Source: an uncultured Eubacteriales bacterium
GTDB lineage: Bacteria; Bacillota; Clostridia; Oscillospirales; CAG-272
Length of the DNA: 64,000 nucleotides
Direction: 5' to 3'
Assembly (NCBI GenBank): GCA_902491535.1
Contig: CABUHS010000009.1
Span: 1 to 64,000, forward strand
In this document: in pieces, positions 1 through 10,400 of the stretch
How the letters are laid out: every line of letters begins with the position of its first letter
Numbering within the stretch: position 1 is the first letter of the stretch
Position numbers and translations under genes: made by a program
Notes under the pieces: model-generated
What the model was told of the DNA's origin: nothing
Databases searched by the model: none
The model's input: only the letters and a program-made list of their open reading frames with translations

Positions 1-129
1 TTTATGGGCGAGGATGAAGCAAGAAAGCTTGCTGCCGAGCTTACCGAAAAGGCTAAAGCTTCGGTAAAAAGAGACGGCGGAGAAATTCTTTCAGAGCTTG
101 CCGATCTTCTGCTTTCAAGAGATAAGTGA
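1..129 (+). CDS. ispA: Polyprenyl diphosphate synthase, C-terminal end (partial)
   Basis: The window opens inside a reading frame that closes at TGA 127-129. The last 42 residues are helical and charged and end in LADLLLSRDK, which matches the closing helix of farnesyl/geranylgeranyl diphosphate synthases of the IspA family (usual ending ELADYLINRDK). These enzymes condense isopentenyl diphosphate with an allylic diphosphate to make precursors for undecaprenyl phosphate and quinones. Its place directly before tlyA and nadK is the normal Firmicutes order (xseA-xseB-ispA-tlyA-nadK-argR-recN). The catalytic DDxxD motifs lie outside the window, so the assignment rests on the tail and on context. 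Confidence 0.7.
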   Translation, partial: FMGEDEARKLAAELTEKAKASVKRDGGEILSELADLLLSRDK

Positions 130-160
130 TATATGTTGCCGACTGTAAAGAGGATGCATT

Positions 161-961
161 GTGGCTGAGCTTGTAAGAATAGACAGACTGCTTCTCGACC
201 GCGGACTTGTACCGAGCAGGACAAGGGCCCAGGCGCTTATCGGCGAAGGCGTTGTTTCGGTCGGGGGACAGACGGTAAAAAAGCCGTCCGAGAAATTTCC
301 GGACGACGCCGATATCATGCTTTCCGACAGTGATCTGCTCCGATATGTCGGACGCGGTGCATATAAGCTCGGTGCGGCGCTTGATGCCTTCGGCGTCGAT
401 CCGCGCGGTATGACGGCAGTTGACATAGGCGCGTCTACCGGAGGCTTTACCCAAAGACTGCTTGAGGGCGGAGCAAGACACGTATATGCGGTCGATTCGG
501 GACACGGTCAGCTTGCGCCGTCGCTTCTGAGCGATCCGCGCGTTACCTCTATAGAGGGATTTAATGCAAGAGGGCTTACGGCTGCGGCGCTGACAGAAGA
601 ATGTGATCTTGCGGTAATGGACGTTTCGTTTATATCGCAGAGACTCTTATATGAGGCGGTATCAAAAACGCTTACTGCCGACGGTGTGTTTATATCCCTT
701 ATCAAGCCTCAGTTCGAGGTCGGCCGGTCTGCGATCGGGCGCGGAGGCATTGTCCGCGATAAGGATGCGCATGTCAGAGCTGTATCAGAGCTTTTCGGAA
801 GTGCCGCGGAGAACGGATTTATGCCGCAGGGCCTGATAATGTCGCCTATAAAGGGCGGCGACGGAAATACCGAATATCTCGCGTGTTTCCGCAGATGTGC
901 CGAAGGCGCTGCGTTTGTGCCTGATCTTAAGATGATAAAAGAGGTTGTTTATGAAGCTTGA
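161..961 (+). CDS. tlyA: TlyA-family rRNA 2'-O-methyltransferase
   Basis: 266 residues, the usual length for TlyA. An S4 RNA-binding domain covers about residues 4-60 (RIDRLLLDRGL at its start). An FtsJ-like Rossmann methyltransferase follows, with the SAM site DIGASTGGFTQ near residue 87 and the acidic motif VMDVSF near residue 150. Family members methylate ribose of 16S and/or 23S rRNA at the subunit interface; some are annotated as haemolysins, which is probably a misnomer. The GTG start is preceded by AAGAGG. The stop overlaps the start of nadK by 11 nt, so the two are translationally coupled. The exact rRNA target here is inferred from the family only. Confidence 0.92.
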   Translation: MAELVRIDRLLLDRGLVPSRTRAQALIGEGVVSVGGQTVKKPSEKFPDDADIMLSDSDLLRYVGRGAYKLGAALDAFGVDPRGMTAVDIGASTGGFTQRLLEGGARHVYAVDSGHGQLAPSLLSDPRVTSIEGFNARGLTAAALTEECDLAVMDVSFISQRLLYEAVSKTLTADGVFISLIKPQFEVGRSAIGRGGIVRDKDAHVRAVSELFGSAAENGFMPQGLIMSPIKGGDGNTEYLACFRRCAEGAAFVPDLKMIKEVVYEA

Positions 962-1763
962 CAGGATAACCGTTATACCGAATCCGCAGAAAGATCCGGA
1001 CGGTGTGCATACAGATGCCGTAACGGCATATTTCAAATCTCACGGATGCCGAGTCGGAATGGGAGATCTTTCCGAAACTACCTCTCTTGCTGTTGTACTC
1101 GGCGGAGACGGCTCGATCCTTCGCGCGGCGGCAGAAACATCAAGACTCGGCGTTCCGATACTCGGAATAAATCTCGGCAGAGTCGGGTATATGGCTGAGA
1201 TCGAGTCGGGAAGGCTTTCGGAACTTGACAGGCTTTTCGACGGAGACTATATGACCGAAAAACGAATGATGCTTGATGTTTCGGTGTACGGCGGAGATAC
1301 GGTAAGACGCTTCACAGCGCTGAACGATGCGGCGTTTTCCAACGGAGCGGTGGCGCGTATGGTCGATATAGGTCTTGACTGCAACGGAGTGCAGGCGGGA
1401 AGATATCATGCGGACGGACTTGTCATTGCCACGCCGACCGGATCGACGGCATATTCTCTGTCGGCGGGCGGTCCGGTGGTCGATCCGTCGCTTGACTGCA
1501 TATGTGTGACGCCGGTAAGCGCGCATTCGCTCGGGGCGCGTCCGATGATATTTGCTCCTGACAGTACTTTGGAGGTTATCGACTGCGGCACGCGTGAAAG
1601 CGACGTGTATCTTACGGTCGACGGAAATGAAAATGTGAGACTTAACCGCAGCGACAGGGTTGTTATAAAACGTTCCGAGTATATAACAAGGCTTGTCAGG
1701 ATAAAGCGCGACGGCTTTTACGGAACGCTGACGCGTAAGCTTACGGAAAGGGATATACTTTAA
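951..1763 (+). CDS. nadK: NAD kinase
   Basis: Phosphorylates NAD+ to NADP+ in the cytoplasm. The family signatures are visible: GGDGSILRAA near residue 47, NLGRVGYMAE near 70, and the TPTGSTAYSLSAGGP loop near 160 that shapes the NAD/ATP site. I chose ATG 951 because AAAAGAGG ends 6 nt upstream; an in-frame TTG two codons earlier (945) has no better support. This gives 270 residues, normal for Gram-positive NadK. It overlaps the end of tlyA and lies in the conserved tlyA-nadK-argR-recN block. Confidence 0.95.
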   Translation: MKLDRITVIPNPQKDPDGVHTDAVTAYFKSHGCRVGMGDLSETTSLAVVLGGDGSILRAAAETSRLGVPILGINLGRVGYMAEIESGRLSELDRLFDGDYMTEKRMMLDVSVYGGDTVRRFTALNDAAFSNGAVARMVDIGLDCNGVQAGRYHADGLVIATPTGSTAYSLSAGGPVVDPSLDCICVTPVSAHSLGARPMIFAPDSTLEVIDCGTRESDVYLTVDGNENVRLNRSDRVVIKRSEYITRLVRIKRDGFYGTLTRKLTERDIL

Positions 1764-1886
1764 GCTTTTGACGCCTGATATAAAGCAGATCCCGTTCCCG
1801 GTATATCTTACATATAAGTAAGCGCGGATATACCCGGAAATTGATTTGCTTCGGGCTGAGTATATGCAGAAATGAGGCTCATTGCA

Positions 1887-2351
1887 ATGAAGAACAAAAG
1901 ACATAATAAAATAATAGAAATAATAGAGTCCGGCATTGTAGAGACACAGGACGAGCTTATAGAGATACTGAACAGAGAGGGATATTCGGTCACGCAGGCT
2001 ACGGTATCGCGCGATCTAAAGTCGCTCGGCGTTGTTAAGGTTTCTACACGTGATAACAGATACAGGTATTCGCTGCCGCATTCTGCCGGCCATGATAATA
2101 AGCGGATATCGGAAAAATACAAGGCTATTCTGCGTGAGACCGTTATACGTGTTGACTATGCAATAAATACGGTCGTTGTCAATACATATCCGGGAATGGC
2201 GCAGGCTGCTGCCGCAGCTCTCGACGGTATCGGCGGAGAAAATATAGTCGGCACGCTTGCCGGAGACGATACAATATTCATTGTGATGCGCAGCGAGGCG
2301 GCCGCGGCAGATTTTGTCGGAGGCTTCAGGAGCGAGCTTGATATGCTGTAA
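1887..2351 (+). CDS. argR: Arginine repressor ArgR
   Basis: 154 residues from ATG 1887, which has GAGG 9 nt upstream; the in-frame ATG at 1872 lacks a ribosome site. The N-terminal winged helix carries the classic recognition segment (QATVSRDLKSLG) near residue 47. The C-terminal oligomerisation domain has the arginine-binding part around residues 100-150, with GTLAGDDTIF near its end. ArgR hexamers bound to arginine repress arginine biosynthesis and activate catabolism, and may also control this operon. No arg gene lies in the window; the position between nadK and recN is conserved in Clostridia and says little about regulation. Confidence 0.93.
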   Translation: MKNKRHNKIIEIIESGIVETQDELIEILNREGYSVTQATVSRDLKSLGVVKVSTRDNRYRYSLPHSAGHDNKRISEKYKAILRETVIRVDYAINTVVVNTYPGMAQAAAAALDGIGGENIVGTLAGDDTIFIVMRSEAAAADFVGGFRSELDML

Positions 2352-2592
2352 TGCTTCCGCGATATGCGGGAATATTGATTTCAGGATATTGATTTCGGGA
2401 TATTGTAAAAACCGGGGGATCTGCGGCCTTCGGTATATGATAAAACGGAGCTGCATCTATATATCCGGTTCGGAACCGATCTTAAACTTTCAGCAGATAA
2501 TAGGATCGGAAGATCCGAAAAATATTTATACACAAGACTTGTCTGCTATACGCGGGAATACTGCGATTTTCGGGACAGGAGGAAACTGAGCC

Positions 2593-4263
2593 GTGCTTAC
2601 ATCATTACATATAGAAAATATCGCGGTCGTTCGCCGCGCCGACATTGAATTTGGCGGCGGACTTACCGTTCTGACCGGAGAAACAGGCGCCGGAAAATCG
2701 GTGATCATCGATTCGCTGAGGCTTATTCTCGGAGACCGCGCTCAGCGTGAGCAGATAAGACGCGGAGCGGACAGTGCAACAGTTGCGGGATTGTTCTGCA
2801 ATCTGTCGAAGCGGACGGAGGAAGCTCTGAGAGAGCTTGGAATCGAGCCTGAGGACGGAGAAATTTATATTCAGCGTACCGTCGGCGCAGACGGAAAAGG
2901 AAAGATTCTTGTATGCGGCAGACAGGTCCCGCTTCAGCTTTTGCGCGAGATCGGAACAGTTCTAATTGCGGTTCACGGCCAGCACGATAATCAGAAGCTT
3001 ATGAAGCAGGAGCTGCATATTAAGTTTCTTGACGGATATGCAGGTTGCGAAGAGCTTCTCGGAGAATACAGAGAAGCGTATTCCGCACTCTCATCGCTTC
3101 GGCGCGAGCTTAAAGCGCTTGACCGTGATGAGGGCGAAAAAGCCAGACTTACCGAGATGCTGAATTATCAGATAGGCGATATAGACGCAGCGCATCTCCG
3201 ACCGGGTGAAGATGAGGAGCTTGAACGCAGGAGAAAAAAGATACGTTCGCTTGAAAAGCTGTCCCGTCATATAAGAACAGTTTATGCCGATCTGTGTGCA
3301 GGGGACAGAGCGCCGTCGGCGCGTGACCGGATAGGCGATGCGATATCTTCGCTTGAACAGCTTTCGGATATAGTCCCGGACGCAGACCGTATGCTTGAGC
3401 GCCTGAAAAGCTGTATGATAGAGGTTGACGATATAGGCGAAACGGTGCTTTCGCAGCTCGATGACAGTGAGGGAGACAGCACTGCATTGCTCGATAAAAT
3501 TGAATCGAGGCTCGAGCTTATATCAAGACTCGGAAGAAAATACGGCGCAGGCGTTGAAAATATACTTTCATTCAGGGATGACGCAAAGCGCAGACTTGAT
3601 GAAATAGAGGATTCGGACGGCAGAAAGGCAGAGCTTGAAAAGCAGATCGCCGAGGCTGAGACGAATACGCTTTCTCTTGCGCGGCGGCTGAGTCTTGCGC
3701 GGCGGGAGGCGGCTGAAAGACTTTCGTCGGCGGTTACCGGAGAACTTGGATTTCTTGAAATGAATAAGGCCCGATTCGGTGTTGAAATAAACGAAACTGA
3801 GCCCGGACCGGACGGAATAGACGATGTCGGATTTATGATAGCCGCAAATCCGGGCGATCCGCTGATGCCTCTGCATAAAACTGCGTCAGGCGGAGAACTT
3901 TCGAGAATAATGCTTGCTCTGAAATGTGCGCTCAAGGATAAAGAGGGCACGGGAACGCTTATTTTCGACGAGGTCGATACGGGAGTTTCGGGAAAAACGG
4001 CGCAGAAGATCGGAATTAAGCTCAGGCAGATCTCAAAAGACGCTCAAGTGCTGTGTATAACACATGCGGCGCAGATAGCGGCGCTTTCCGATCATCACCT
4101 TCTTGTATCAAAGAAAGAAAAAGAAGGCAGAGCCGAAACATCGGTCACAGAGCTTGACGAGGATGGAAGAACTCATGAACTTGCAAGAATCATGGGCGGA
4201 GAACAGATAACGGAAAAACTTCTTGATACCGCAAGGGAGCTTCGCGCTATATCGCGGAGCTGA
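2593..4263 (+). CDS. recN: DNA repair protein RecN
   Basis: 556 residues, an SMC-like ATPase that gathers and holds DNA ends during recombinational double-strand break repair. Walker A GETGAGKS lies at about residues 28-35. A long charged coiled coil runs from about 150 to 370. The ABC signature ASGGELSRI lies near 430 and Walker B LIFDEVDTG near 456. The GTG start is supported by AGGAGGA at 2578-2584. A 241-nt spacer separates it from argR; it contains a short imperfect direct repeat around TATTGATTTC (about 2375-2405) but no convincing gene. Confidence 0.95.
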   Translation: MLTSLHIENIAVVRRADIEFGGGLTVLTGETGAGKSVIIDSLRLILGDRAQREQIRRGADSATVAGLFCNLSKRTEEALRELGIEPEDGEIYIQRTVGADGKGKILVCGRQVPLQLLREIGTVLIAVHGQHDNQKLMKQELHIKFLDGYAGCEELLGEYREAYSALSSLRRELKALDRDEGEKARLTEMLNYQIGDIDAAHLRPGEDEELERRRKKIRSLEKLSRHIRTVYADLCAGDRAPSARDRIGDAISSLEQLSDIVPDADRMLERLKSCMIEVDDIGETVLSQLDDSEGDSTALLDKIESRLELISRLGRKYGAGVENILSFRDDAKRRLDEIEDSDGRKAELEKQIAEAETNTLSLARRLSLARREAAERLSSAVTGELGFLEMNKARFGVEINETEPGPDGIDDVGFMIAANPGDPLMPLHKTASGGELSRIMLALKCALKDKEGTGTLIFDEVDTGVSGKTAQKIGIKLRQISKDAQVLCITHAAQIAALSDHHLLVSKKEKEGRAETSVTELDEDGRTHELARIMGGEQITEKLLDTARELRAISRS

Positions 4264-4318
4264 CGCGGATTTTACCATAGAGAATTTACAGATAAGATTT
4301 CTGAAAGGATAGAAAAAC

Positions 4319-5542
4319 ATGAATATTTATGAGGAACTGACCGCGCGCGGACTTATCGCACAGACGACCAACGAGGCGGAGATAAAAGAGCTTGTTAATA
4401 AAGGCGAAGCTAAATTCTATATCGGCTTCGACTGCACGGCGGACAGCCTTACGGCGGGACATTTTATGGCGCTCACACTTATGAAACGCCTTCAGCAGGC
4501 GGGAAATAAGCCGTATGCGCTTATCGGAGGCGGAACGACCATGATCGGCGATCCGTCCGGAAGGACCGATATGCGAAAAATGCTCACAATAGAGGATATA
4601 AATCACAATGCGGAATGCTTTAAGCATCAGATGGAGAGATTTATCGAATTCGGAGACGGTAAGGCGCAGATGGTGAATAACGCGGACTGGCTTCTCTCTT
4701 TGAATTATGTTGATCTTCTCCGTGAGGTCGGAGCATGCTTCTCGGTAAATAACATGCTCAGAGCCGAGTGCTATAAGCAGAGAATGGAAAAGGGACTTTC
4801 ATTCCTTGAATTTAACTATATGATAATGCAGTCATACGACTTTTATCATTTGTACAAGACATACGGCTGTAACATGCAGTTCGGCGGAGACGACCAGTGG
4901 AGCAATATGCTCGGAGGAACTGAGCTTATCAGAAGAAAGACCGGCGGAGACGCTCATGCCATGACTATAACTCTTCTGACGGATTCTCAGGGAAATAAGA
5001 TGGGCAAGACCGCCGGAAATGCCGTATGGCTCGATCCCGATAAGACGTCTCCCTACGATTTCTTCCAGTATTGGAGGAACGTCGGAGACGGTGATGTGAT
5101 AAAGTGTATGCGTATGCTGACATTTATGCCTCTTGAGGAGATCTCGGAGTATGAAAAGCTTGAGGGCAGCGCGCTCAATACTGCAAAGGAAAAGCTCGCT
5201 TATGAGCTTACCGCACTTGTTCACGGCGATGACGAGGCTAAAAAGGCGCTTTCGGCTGCAAAGCAGGTGTTTGCGGGAGCGGGTGTATCTGAGAATATGC
5301 CTACTACCGAGCTTGAGGACTCCGACTTCGATGACGGAAAAATATTTGTTACCGAACTTCTTGTCAGATCGGATCTCGCACCGTCCAAGAGCGAGGCAAA
5401 GCGCCTTATAAAGGACGGCGGAATTACGGTAGGCGACAAAAAAGCAGCTTCCTTCGACGAAACTGTTTCTGCGGACGCCTTTACGGACGGACTTATAGTA
5501 CGTAAGGGTAAAAAAACATATCATCGCTTTGTAAAAAAATGA
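4319..5542 (+). CDS. tyrS: Tyrosyl-tRNA synthetase
   Basis: 407 residues. This class I synthetase charges tRNA-Tyr. The HIGH-equivalent is the AGHF segment at residues 46-49, the KMSKS-equivalent is KMGKT at about 227-231, and the C-terminal S4 domain (about 340-400, ending RKGKKTYHRF) binds tRNA. AAAGGA lies about 10 nt before the ATG. Only 55 nt separate it from recN, so there is no room for the T-box leader often seen on Firmicutes tyrS genes. It is probably read from the recN transcript or from a promoter inside recN. Confidence 0.95.
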   Translation: MNIYEELTARGLIAQTTNEAEIKELVNKGEAKFYIGFDCTADSLTAGHFMALTLMKRLQQAGNKPYALIGGGTTMIGDPSGRTDMRKMLTIEDINHNAECFKHQMERFIEFGDGKAQMVNNADWLLSLNYVDLLREVGACFSVNNMLRAECYKQRMEKGLSFLEFNYMIMQSYDFYHLYKTYGCNMQFGGDDQWSNMLGGTELIRRKTGGDAHAMTITLLTDSQGNKMGKTAGNAVWLDPDKTSPYDFFQYWRNVGDGDVIKCMRMLTFMPLEEISEYEKLEGSALNTAKEKLAYELTALVHGDDEAKKALSAAKQVFAGAGVSENMPTTELEDSDFDDGKIFVTELLVRSDLAPSKSEAKRLIKDGGITVGDKKAASFDETVSADAFTDGLIVRKGKKTYHRFVKK

Positions 5543-5632
5543 TTTTTGCGGAATAAACCGTAAAAAAGGATAATATTTATTTAAGTAAGGTATGAATAGT
5601 ATCCACAAAAACATCCGAAGGAAAATGAACTA

Positions 5633-6556
5633 ATGAATGATAATCAACTGAAGCTTGAAAAAGCGCTCTCCGGCACGCCGGATAACGTAAGATCTTCGCT
5701 GATATACGGACGGCGGCTGTCGGAATGCTCGACCTTTAAGATCGGAGGCAAGGCCGACTGTGTTGCATATCCCCGCAATGAGGAGGAGCTTACCGCCGTC
5801 TGCAATGCCGCGCGGCAGGCAGGGATACCTGTATTTGTGGCGGGAAATGCAAGCAATATACTGTTTGATGACGAGGGATACCGCGGACTCGTGCTGTTTA
5901 CATCTGCCATGAGGTCGGCAGAGTGCCGCGGAGACCGTATATATGCTCAGTGCGGTGCTTCTCTGACGTCGGTTTCTGTTCTCGCATCTAAAAACTCTTT
6001 GTCGGGACTTGAATTTCTTTACGGAATACCGGGAACTGTCGGTGGCGGAATTTATATGAACTGCGGTGCGTTTGAGGGGCAGATCGCCGATGTGCTGACG
6101 TGCAGCAGATATTATGATCCCGATACCGGAGATATAGTCACTCTCGATGCTTCGGAGCATGAATTTTCATACAGAAACAGCTGCTATAAGGAAAAAAACA
6201 AAATAATAATTTCTGCTGAATTCAAGGGGACTCCGTGTACCGACGATATCCGTAGCGTTATGGATTCATATATGAAAAAGCGGACGGACAGTCAGCCTCT
6301 CGATATGCCGAACGCGGGGAGCGTATTCAAGCGTTATCCCGGATATTATACATCGCGCCTGATCGAAGAAGCCGGGCTTAAGGGACGTTCGGTCGGAGGC
6401 GCTCAGGTATCGCTTAAGCATGCCGGATTTATCGTTAATACCGGAAACGCAACTGCCGGAGATGTAAAAGAGCTTATAGAGATTATTAAGGAAGAGATAT
6501 ATCGGATCAACGGAATCCACATAGAATGTGAGATAATTTTTGCGCCTAAGGAATGA
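5633..6556 (+). CDS. murB: UDP-N-acetylenolpyruvoylglucosamine reductase MurB
   Basis: 307 residues, type II MurB as in Firmicutes. It reduces the enolpyruvyl group to form UDP-MurNAc using NADPH and FAD. Visible motifs are the FAD loop VAGNASNILF near residue 68 (usual form GxGSN), the segment GIPGTVGGGI with the following NCGAFEG near 135, SYRNSCY near 180, and the catalytic C-terminal segment ending HIECEIIF. GAAGGAAAA precedes the ATG. In most Clostridia murB is followed by rapZ and glmR (yvcK) before whiA; here whiA follows directly. Confidence 0.95.
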   Translation: MNDNQLKLEKALSGTPDNVRSSLIYGRRLSECSTFKIGGKADCVAYPRNEEELTAVCNAARQAGIPVFVAGNASNILFDDEGYRGLVLFTSAMRSAECRGDRIYAQCGASLTSVSVLASKNSLSGLEFLYGIPGTVGGGIYMNCGAFEGQIADVLTCSRYYDPDTGDIVTLDASEHEFSYRNSCYKEKNKIIISAEFKGTPCTDDIRSVMDSYMKKRTDSQPLDMPNAGSVFKRYPGYYTSRLIEEAGLKGRSVGGAQVSLKHAGFIVNTGNATAGDVKELIEIIKEEIYRINGIHIECEIIFAPKE

Positions 6557-6598
6557 CTCAGATTTGTAGGTACGTACCGTTTTCTGATATGAAATAAA

Positions 6599-7399
6599 AT
6601 GATGAATGCGAACGAAACATATTCAGCACTTTTGAAATCTGAGCTTGCAGAGCTGCCGGTACACCGCACTTGCTGTCGGAGAGCGCTTTTTGCCGGACTT
6701 TTGTATTGCAAAACGCCGGAGGAAACAGGCGTTGCCGCAGAACTTTCCGAAAAGCTTGCGCGTGAGCTGAAAACGGATATTGCAGATTGCGGTGACGGAC
6801 GGCTTGTGTCACTTGTGAAATGTGAAAACTGTGCCGGAGTGCTTATACGCGGACTTTTCATTTCGGTAGGAATGATGTCAGATCCGGAAACCGGATACAG
6901 ATTGGAATTTCCGCTGCCGTCCGAAGATCTGGCTGATGAGGTCGGAGCGCTTTTGTCCGGTGTCGGTCTTGAGCCTAAGAAAGCCAGCAGACGCGGAAAA
7001 ACGGTGCTGTATTATAAAGAAAGCAGTTCAATAGAGGACATGCTCGGAATTATAGGAGCAAAAAAGGCAGCTTTTGAGCTTATGAATATTAAGATCGAGC
7101 GTGAGCTTCGTAATAATGCAAACAGACAGACCAATTGTGATGCTGCCAATATAAGCAAGACGGTTTCGGCTTCTGAGCAGCAGATCGATGCGATCGAATA
7201 TCTTCGTAAAAACGGACTTTTTGATATGCTTCCGGAGGATCTTCGCAGAACAGCGCTTCTCAGGCTTGAAAACAGTGACGCGTCGCTGTCTGCTCTTGTA
7301 AAACTTCATGATGAACATATAAGCCGTTCCGGAGTAAATCACCGCCTTGCACGTATTACTTCTATCGCAGCGGAAGAGAGAGAAAAGGCGCGGGACTGA
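6599..7399 (+). CDS. whiA: DNA-binding protein WhiA
   Basis: 266 residues against about 300 for many WhiA proteins. The N-terminal LAGLIDADG-like half contains RGLFISVGMMSDPE around residue 85 and IEDMLGIIGA around 145. The C-terminal half has the conserved RNNANRQTNCDAANI stretch near 170 and a helix-turn-helix ending SGVNHRLARI. WhiA controls sporulation in actinomycetes and affects division and chromosome segregation in Bacillus. Two adjacent ATGs (6599, 6602) begin the frame and no strong ribosome site is seen. A perfect 10-bp palindrome GGTACGTACC sits 20 nt upstream (6569-6578). Regulation by WhiA of its own gene is possible but not shown. Confidence 0.93.
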   Translation: MMNANETYSALLKSELAELPVHRTCCRRALFAGLLYCKTPEETGVAAELSEKLARELKTDIADCGDGRLVSLVKCENCAGVLIRGLFISVGMMSDPETGYRLEFPLPSEDLADEVGALLSGVGLEPKKASRRGKTVLYYKESSSIEDMLGIIGAKKAAFELMNIKIERELRNNANRQTNCDAANISKTVSASEQQIDAIEYLRKNGLFDMLPEDLRRTALLRLENSDASLSALVKLHDEHISRSGVNHRLARITSIAAEEREKARD

Positions 7400-7475
7400 T
7401 CGGTGTTTATTTTCCGGAAAGTGCCGGACTGCTGCATGACGTTATAAAATAAAAGAAAGGCATGGGGTAAGACAA

Positions 7476-10400
7476 GTGGGATTTGTACATCTGCATCTTC
7501 ACAGTGAATACAGTCTGCTCGACGGTGCATGCCGTATCGGAGCAATAGCGGATGCTGCTGCACGCGAGGGACACAGTGCTGTTGCGCTGACCGATCACGG
7601 CGTAATGTACGGCGCAGTGTCATTTTACCGGGCATGCCGAGAGCGCGGAGTTAAGCCGATAATAGGCTGTGAAGTCTACGTTGCGAGAAGAACCCGTTTT
7701 GACCGGGAACATTCGATAGACGGATCTAGCAATCATTTGGTTTTGCTTGTTAAAGATGAAAAAGGTTACCGCAATCTGTGCCATATGGTATCGCTTTCCT
7801 TTACCGAAGGTTTTTATTCAAAGCCGCGTGTTGACATAGATCTGCTCCGCGAATATTCTGACGGACTTATTGCACTTTCGGGATGTCTGAGCGGAAGGAT
7901 ACCGTCGGATATTGTTGCCGGAGATTTTGACGACGCGCTAAGATATGCCGAACTGCTCCGTGATATTTTCGGAGAGGATAATTTTTATCTCGAACTTCAG
8001 GATCACGGTATTCCGGAACAGAAAACCGTCAACCGTGCCCTTGCGGAGATTTCAAAAAGGACAGGCATACCGCTTGTTGCAACTAACGATGTTCATTATA
8101 TAGAACGTTCCGATGCGCGTACTCAGTCTGTGCTTATGGCAATAGCTACGGCGTCGACTCTTGCGGAACAGCGCGAAAACGGCTTTCAGGGGACAGAATT
8201 TTACTATAAATCAACCTCCGAGATGAGGATGCTGTTTGCGCAGTATGCAGACGCAGTTGAAAATACGGAACGCATAGCGGAGCGGTGTAACTTTGATTTT
8301 GATTTTTCGGATACCAAGCTTCCGAGATTCGTGCCTGATGACGGAAGCACGCCGCAGCAGATGCTTCGCCGCCTTGCTTTCGAGGGTCTTGAACGCAGAG
8401 TAGCTGCCGGACAGACTGTATTTTGTCCGGGAAGAGAGAGAGAGCAGTATACCGAGCGGATAGAGTATGAGCTTTCTGTAATAAACCGGATGGGCTACGA
8501 CGAATATTTTCTGATAGTATGGGATTTTGTCAGCTATGCTAAAACTCACGGTGTACCGACTGGTCCCGGCAGAGGATCGGGGGCGGGAAGCCTTGTTGCG
8601 TATCTTATCGGAATAACTGATATAGATTCACTGAAGTATGATTTGCTTTTTGAACGCTTTTTGAATCCGGAACGGGTAAGTATGCCGGATTTTGATATAG
8701 ATTTCAGTGACGAAAGCCGCGGCGAGGTAATAAAATATGTTGAAAACCGTTACGGCCACGATCATGTATGTCAGATAGTTACCTTCGGAACGCTTAAAGC
8801 GAGGGCGGCAGTCCGCGACGTCGGACGTGTGCTTGAAATGCCTTACCGCGACGTAGACAGGGTGGCAAAGCTTATTTCTCCTAAAGATACGATAACAAAG
8901 GCTCTTGAGGGAAGCGAACTGAAAAAACTGTATGACGGAGATCCGTCCGTAAAAACTCTTATAGATACGGCGCTTTCGGTAGAGGGAATGCCCCGCCATA
9001 CCTCGACTCATGCCGCGGGCATAGTTATAACCGATGAACCTGTGGACAGCTATCTTCCGCTGGCGGAAAGCTGCGGAACAGTGGTTACACAGTATGATAT
9101 GGATACTGTCGCGGCGCTCGGACTCTTGAAGTTCGATTTTCTCGGTCTCAGGTATCTTACCATTATCTCGTCGGCTGAAAAGAGCATACGGGAAAATGCT
9201 CCTGATTTTGATATAACAAAGATTCCCGAAGACGATAAAGCTGCATTTGACCTTATCAGTCGCGGAGATACAAGCGGCATATTCCAGCTTGAATCCGCAG
9301 GAATGAGACGTATGCTCGGAAGCTTTAAACCGTCGTGTATCGAGGATATAATGGCGGCGATCGCGCTTTACCGTCCGGGACCGATGGAATCTATACCGAA
9401 ATATCTTGCATCGCGCGAGGGAAAAAAGCCTGATTATATAATCCCTGAGCTTGAAGATATAATCTCAGACACCTGTGGATGTATAGTATATCAGGAGCAG
9501 GTAATGCAGATATGCCGTGAGATCGCCGGATATACATACGGACATGCCGATATCGTCCGCAGAGCGATGAGCAAGAAAAAACACGGTGTAATGGAGCAGG
9601 AGAGGATCGCATTTGTTGACGGTGCTGCCGCACGCGGACATGACCGGGACAAAGCAAACGCTCTGTTTGATGAGCTTGTGAGCTTTGCATCATATGCATT
9701 TAATAAAAGCCATGCGGCGGCTTATTCGGTAATATCCTACAGAACAGCATGGTTGAAGGCGCATTACAGACGTGAATATATGGCTGCACTGCTTATATCG
9801 GTTCAGGACAACACCGATAAGCTTGCGTTTTATATGAATGAATGCCGGGAACACGGAATAGCGATCCTGCCTCCGGATATTGCAGAGAGCGGAATAAACT
9901 TTCAGGTCTGCAAGGACGGGATCCGTTTTGGCTTTGCCGCTATACGGAATATAGGATACAGTTTTGCCCAGGAGATAACCGCAGAACGTTCCGGTTCGCC
10001 GTTCAGTTCTTTTTACGATTTTGCAAAGCGTATGTCGGGAAAGCTGAATAAGCGTCAAGCGGAGTCGCTGATAAGATCGGGAGTATTTGATTCACAAGGG
10101 ATAAACCGCAGTATGCTGATCGACGCATATGAGCAGATCATAGACGATCTGTCAAAACGCAGTATGAGCGGGGTTGACGGACAGATAGGACTTTTTGATC
10201 TGACGTATGACGAAAAAACAGAAAAGCCGGTTCCCGACTTTGTATACAGAGAGCTTCCGGAATTTCCTCTCCGGGAAAAGCTTGCTCAGGAAAAGGAAAA
10301 TACGGGATTTTATTTTTCCGGACATCCTCTTGACGATTATCGCGGAGATCCGGTTCTCTGTTCTGCTGAAAATATAACGTCGCTTAAACTGAGATTTTCA

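Noticed and set aside
2314..2589. 91-codon frame between argR and recN
   Set aside because: Overlaps the end of argR, Ile/Ser/Cys-rich with no motif; ends at the recN ribosome site.
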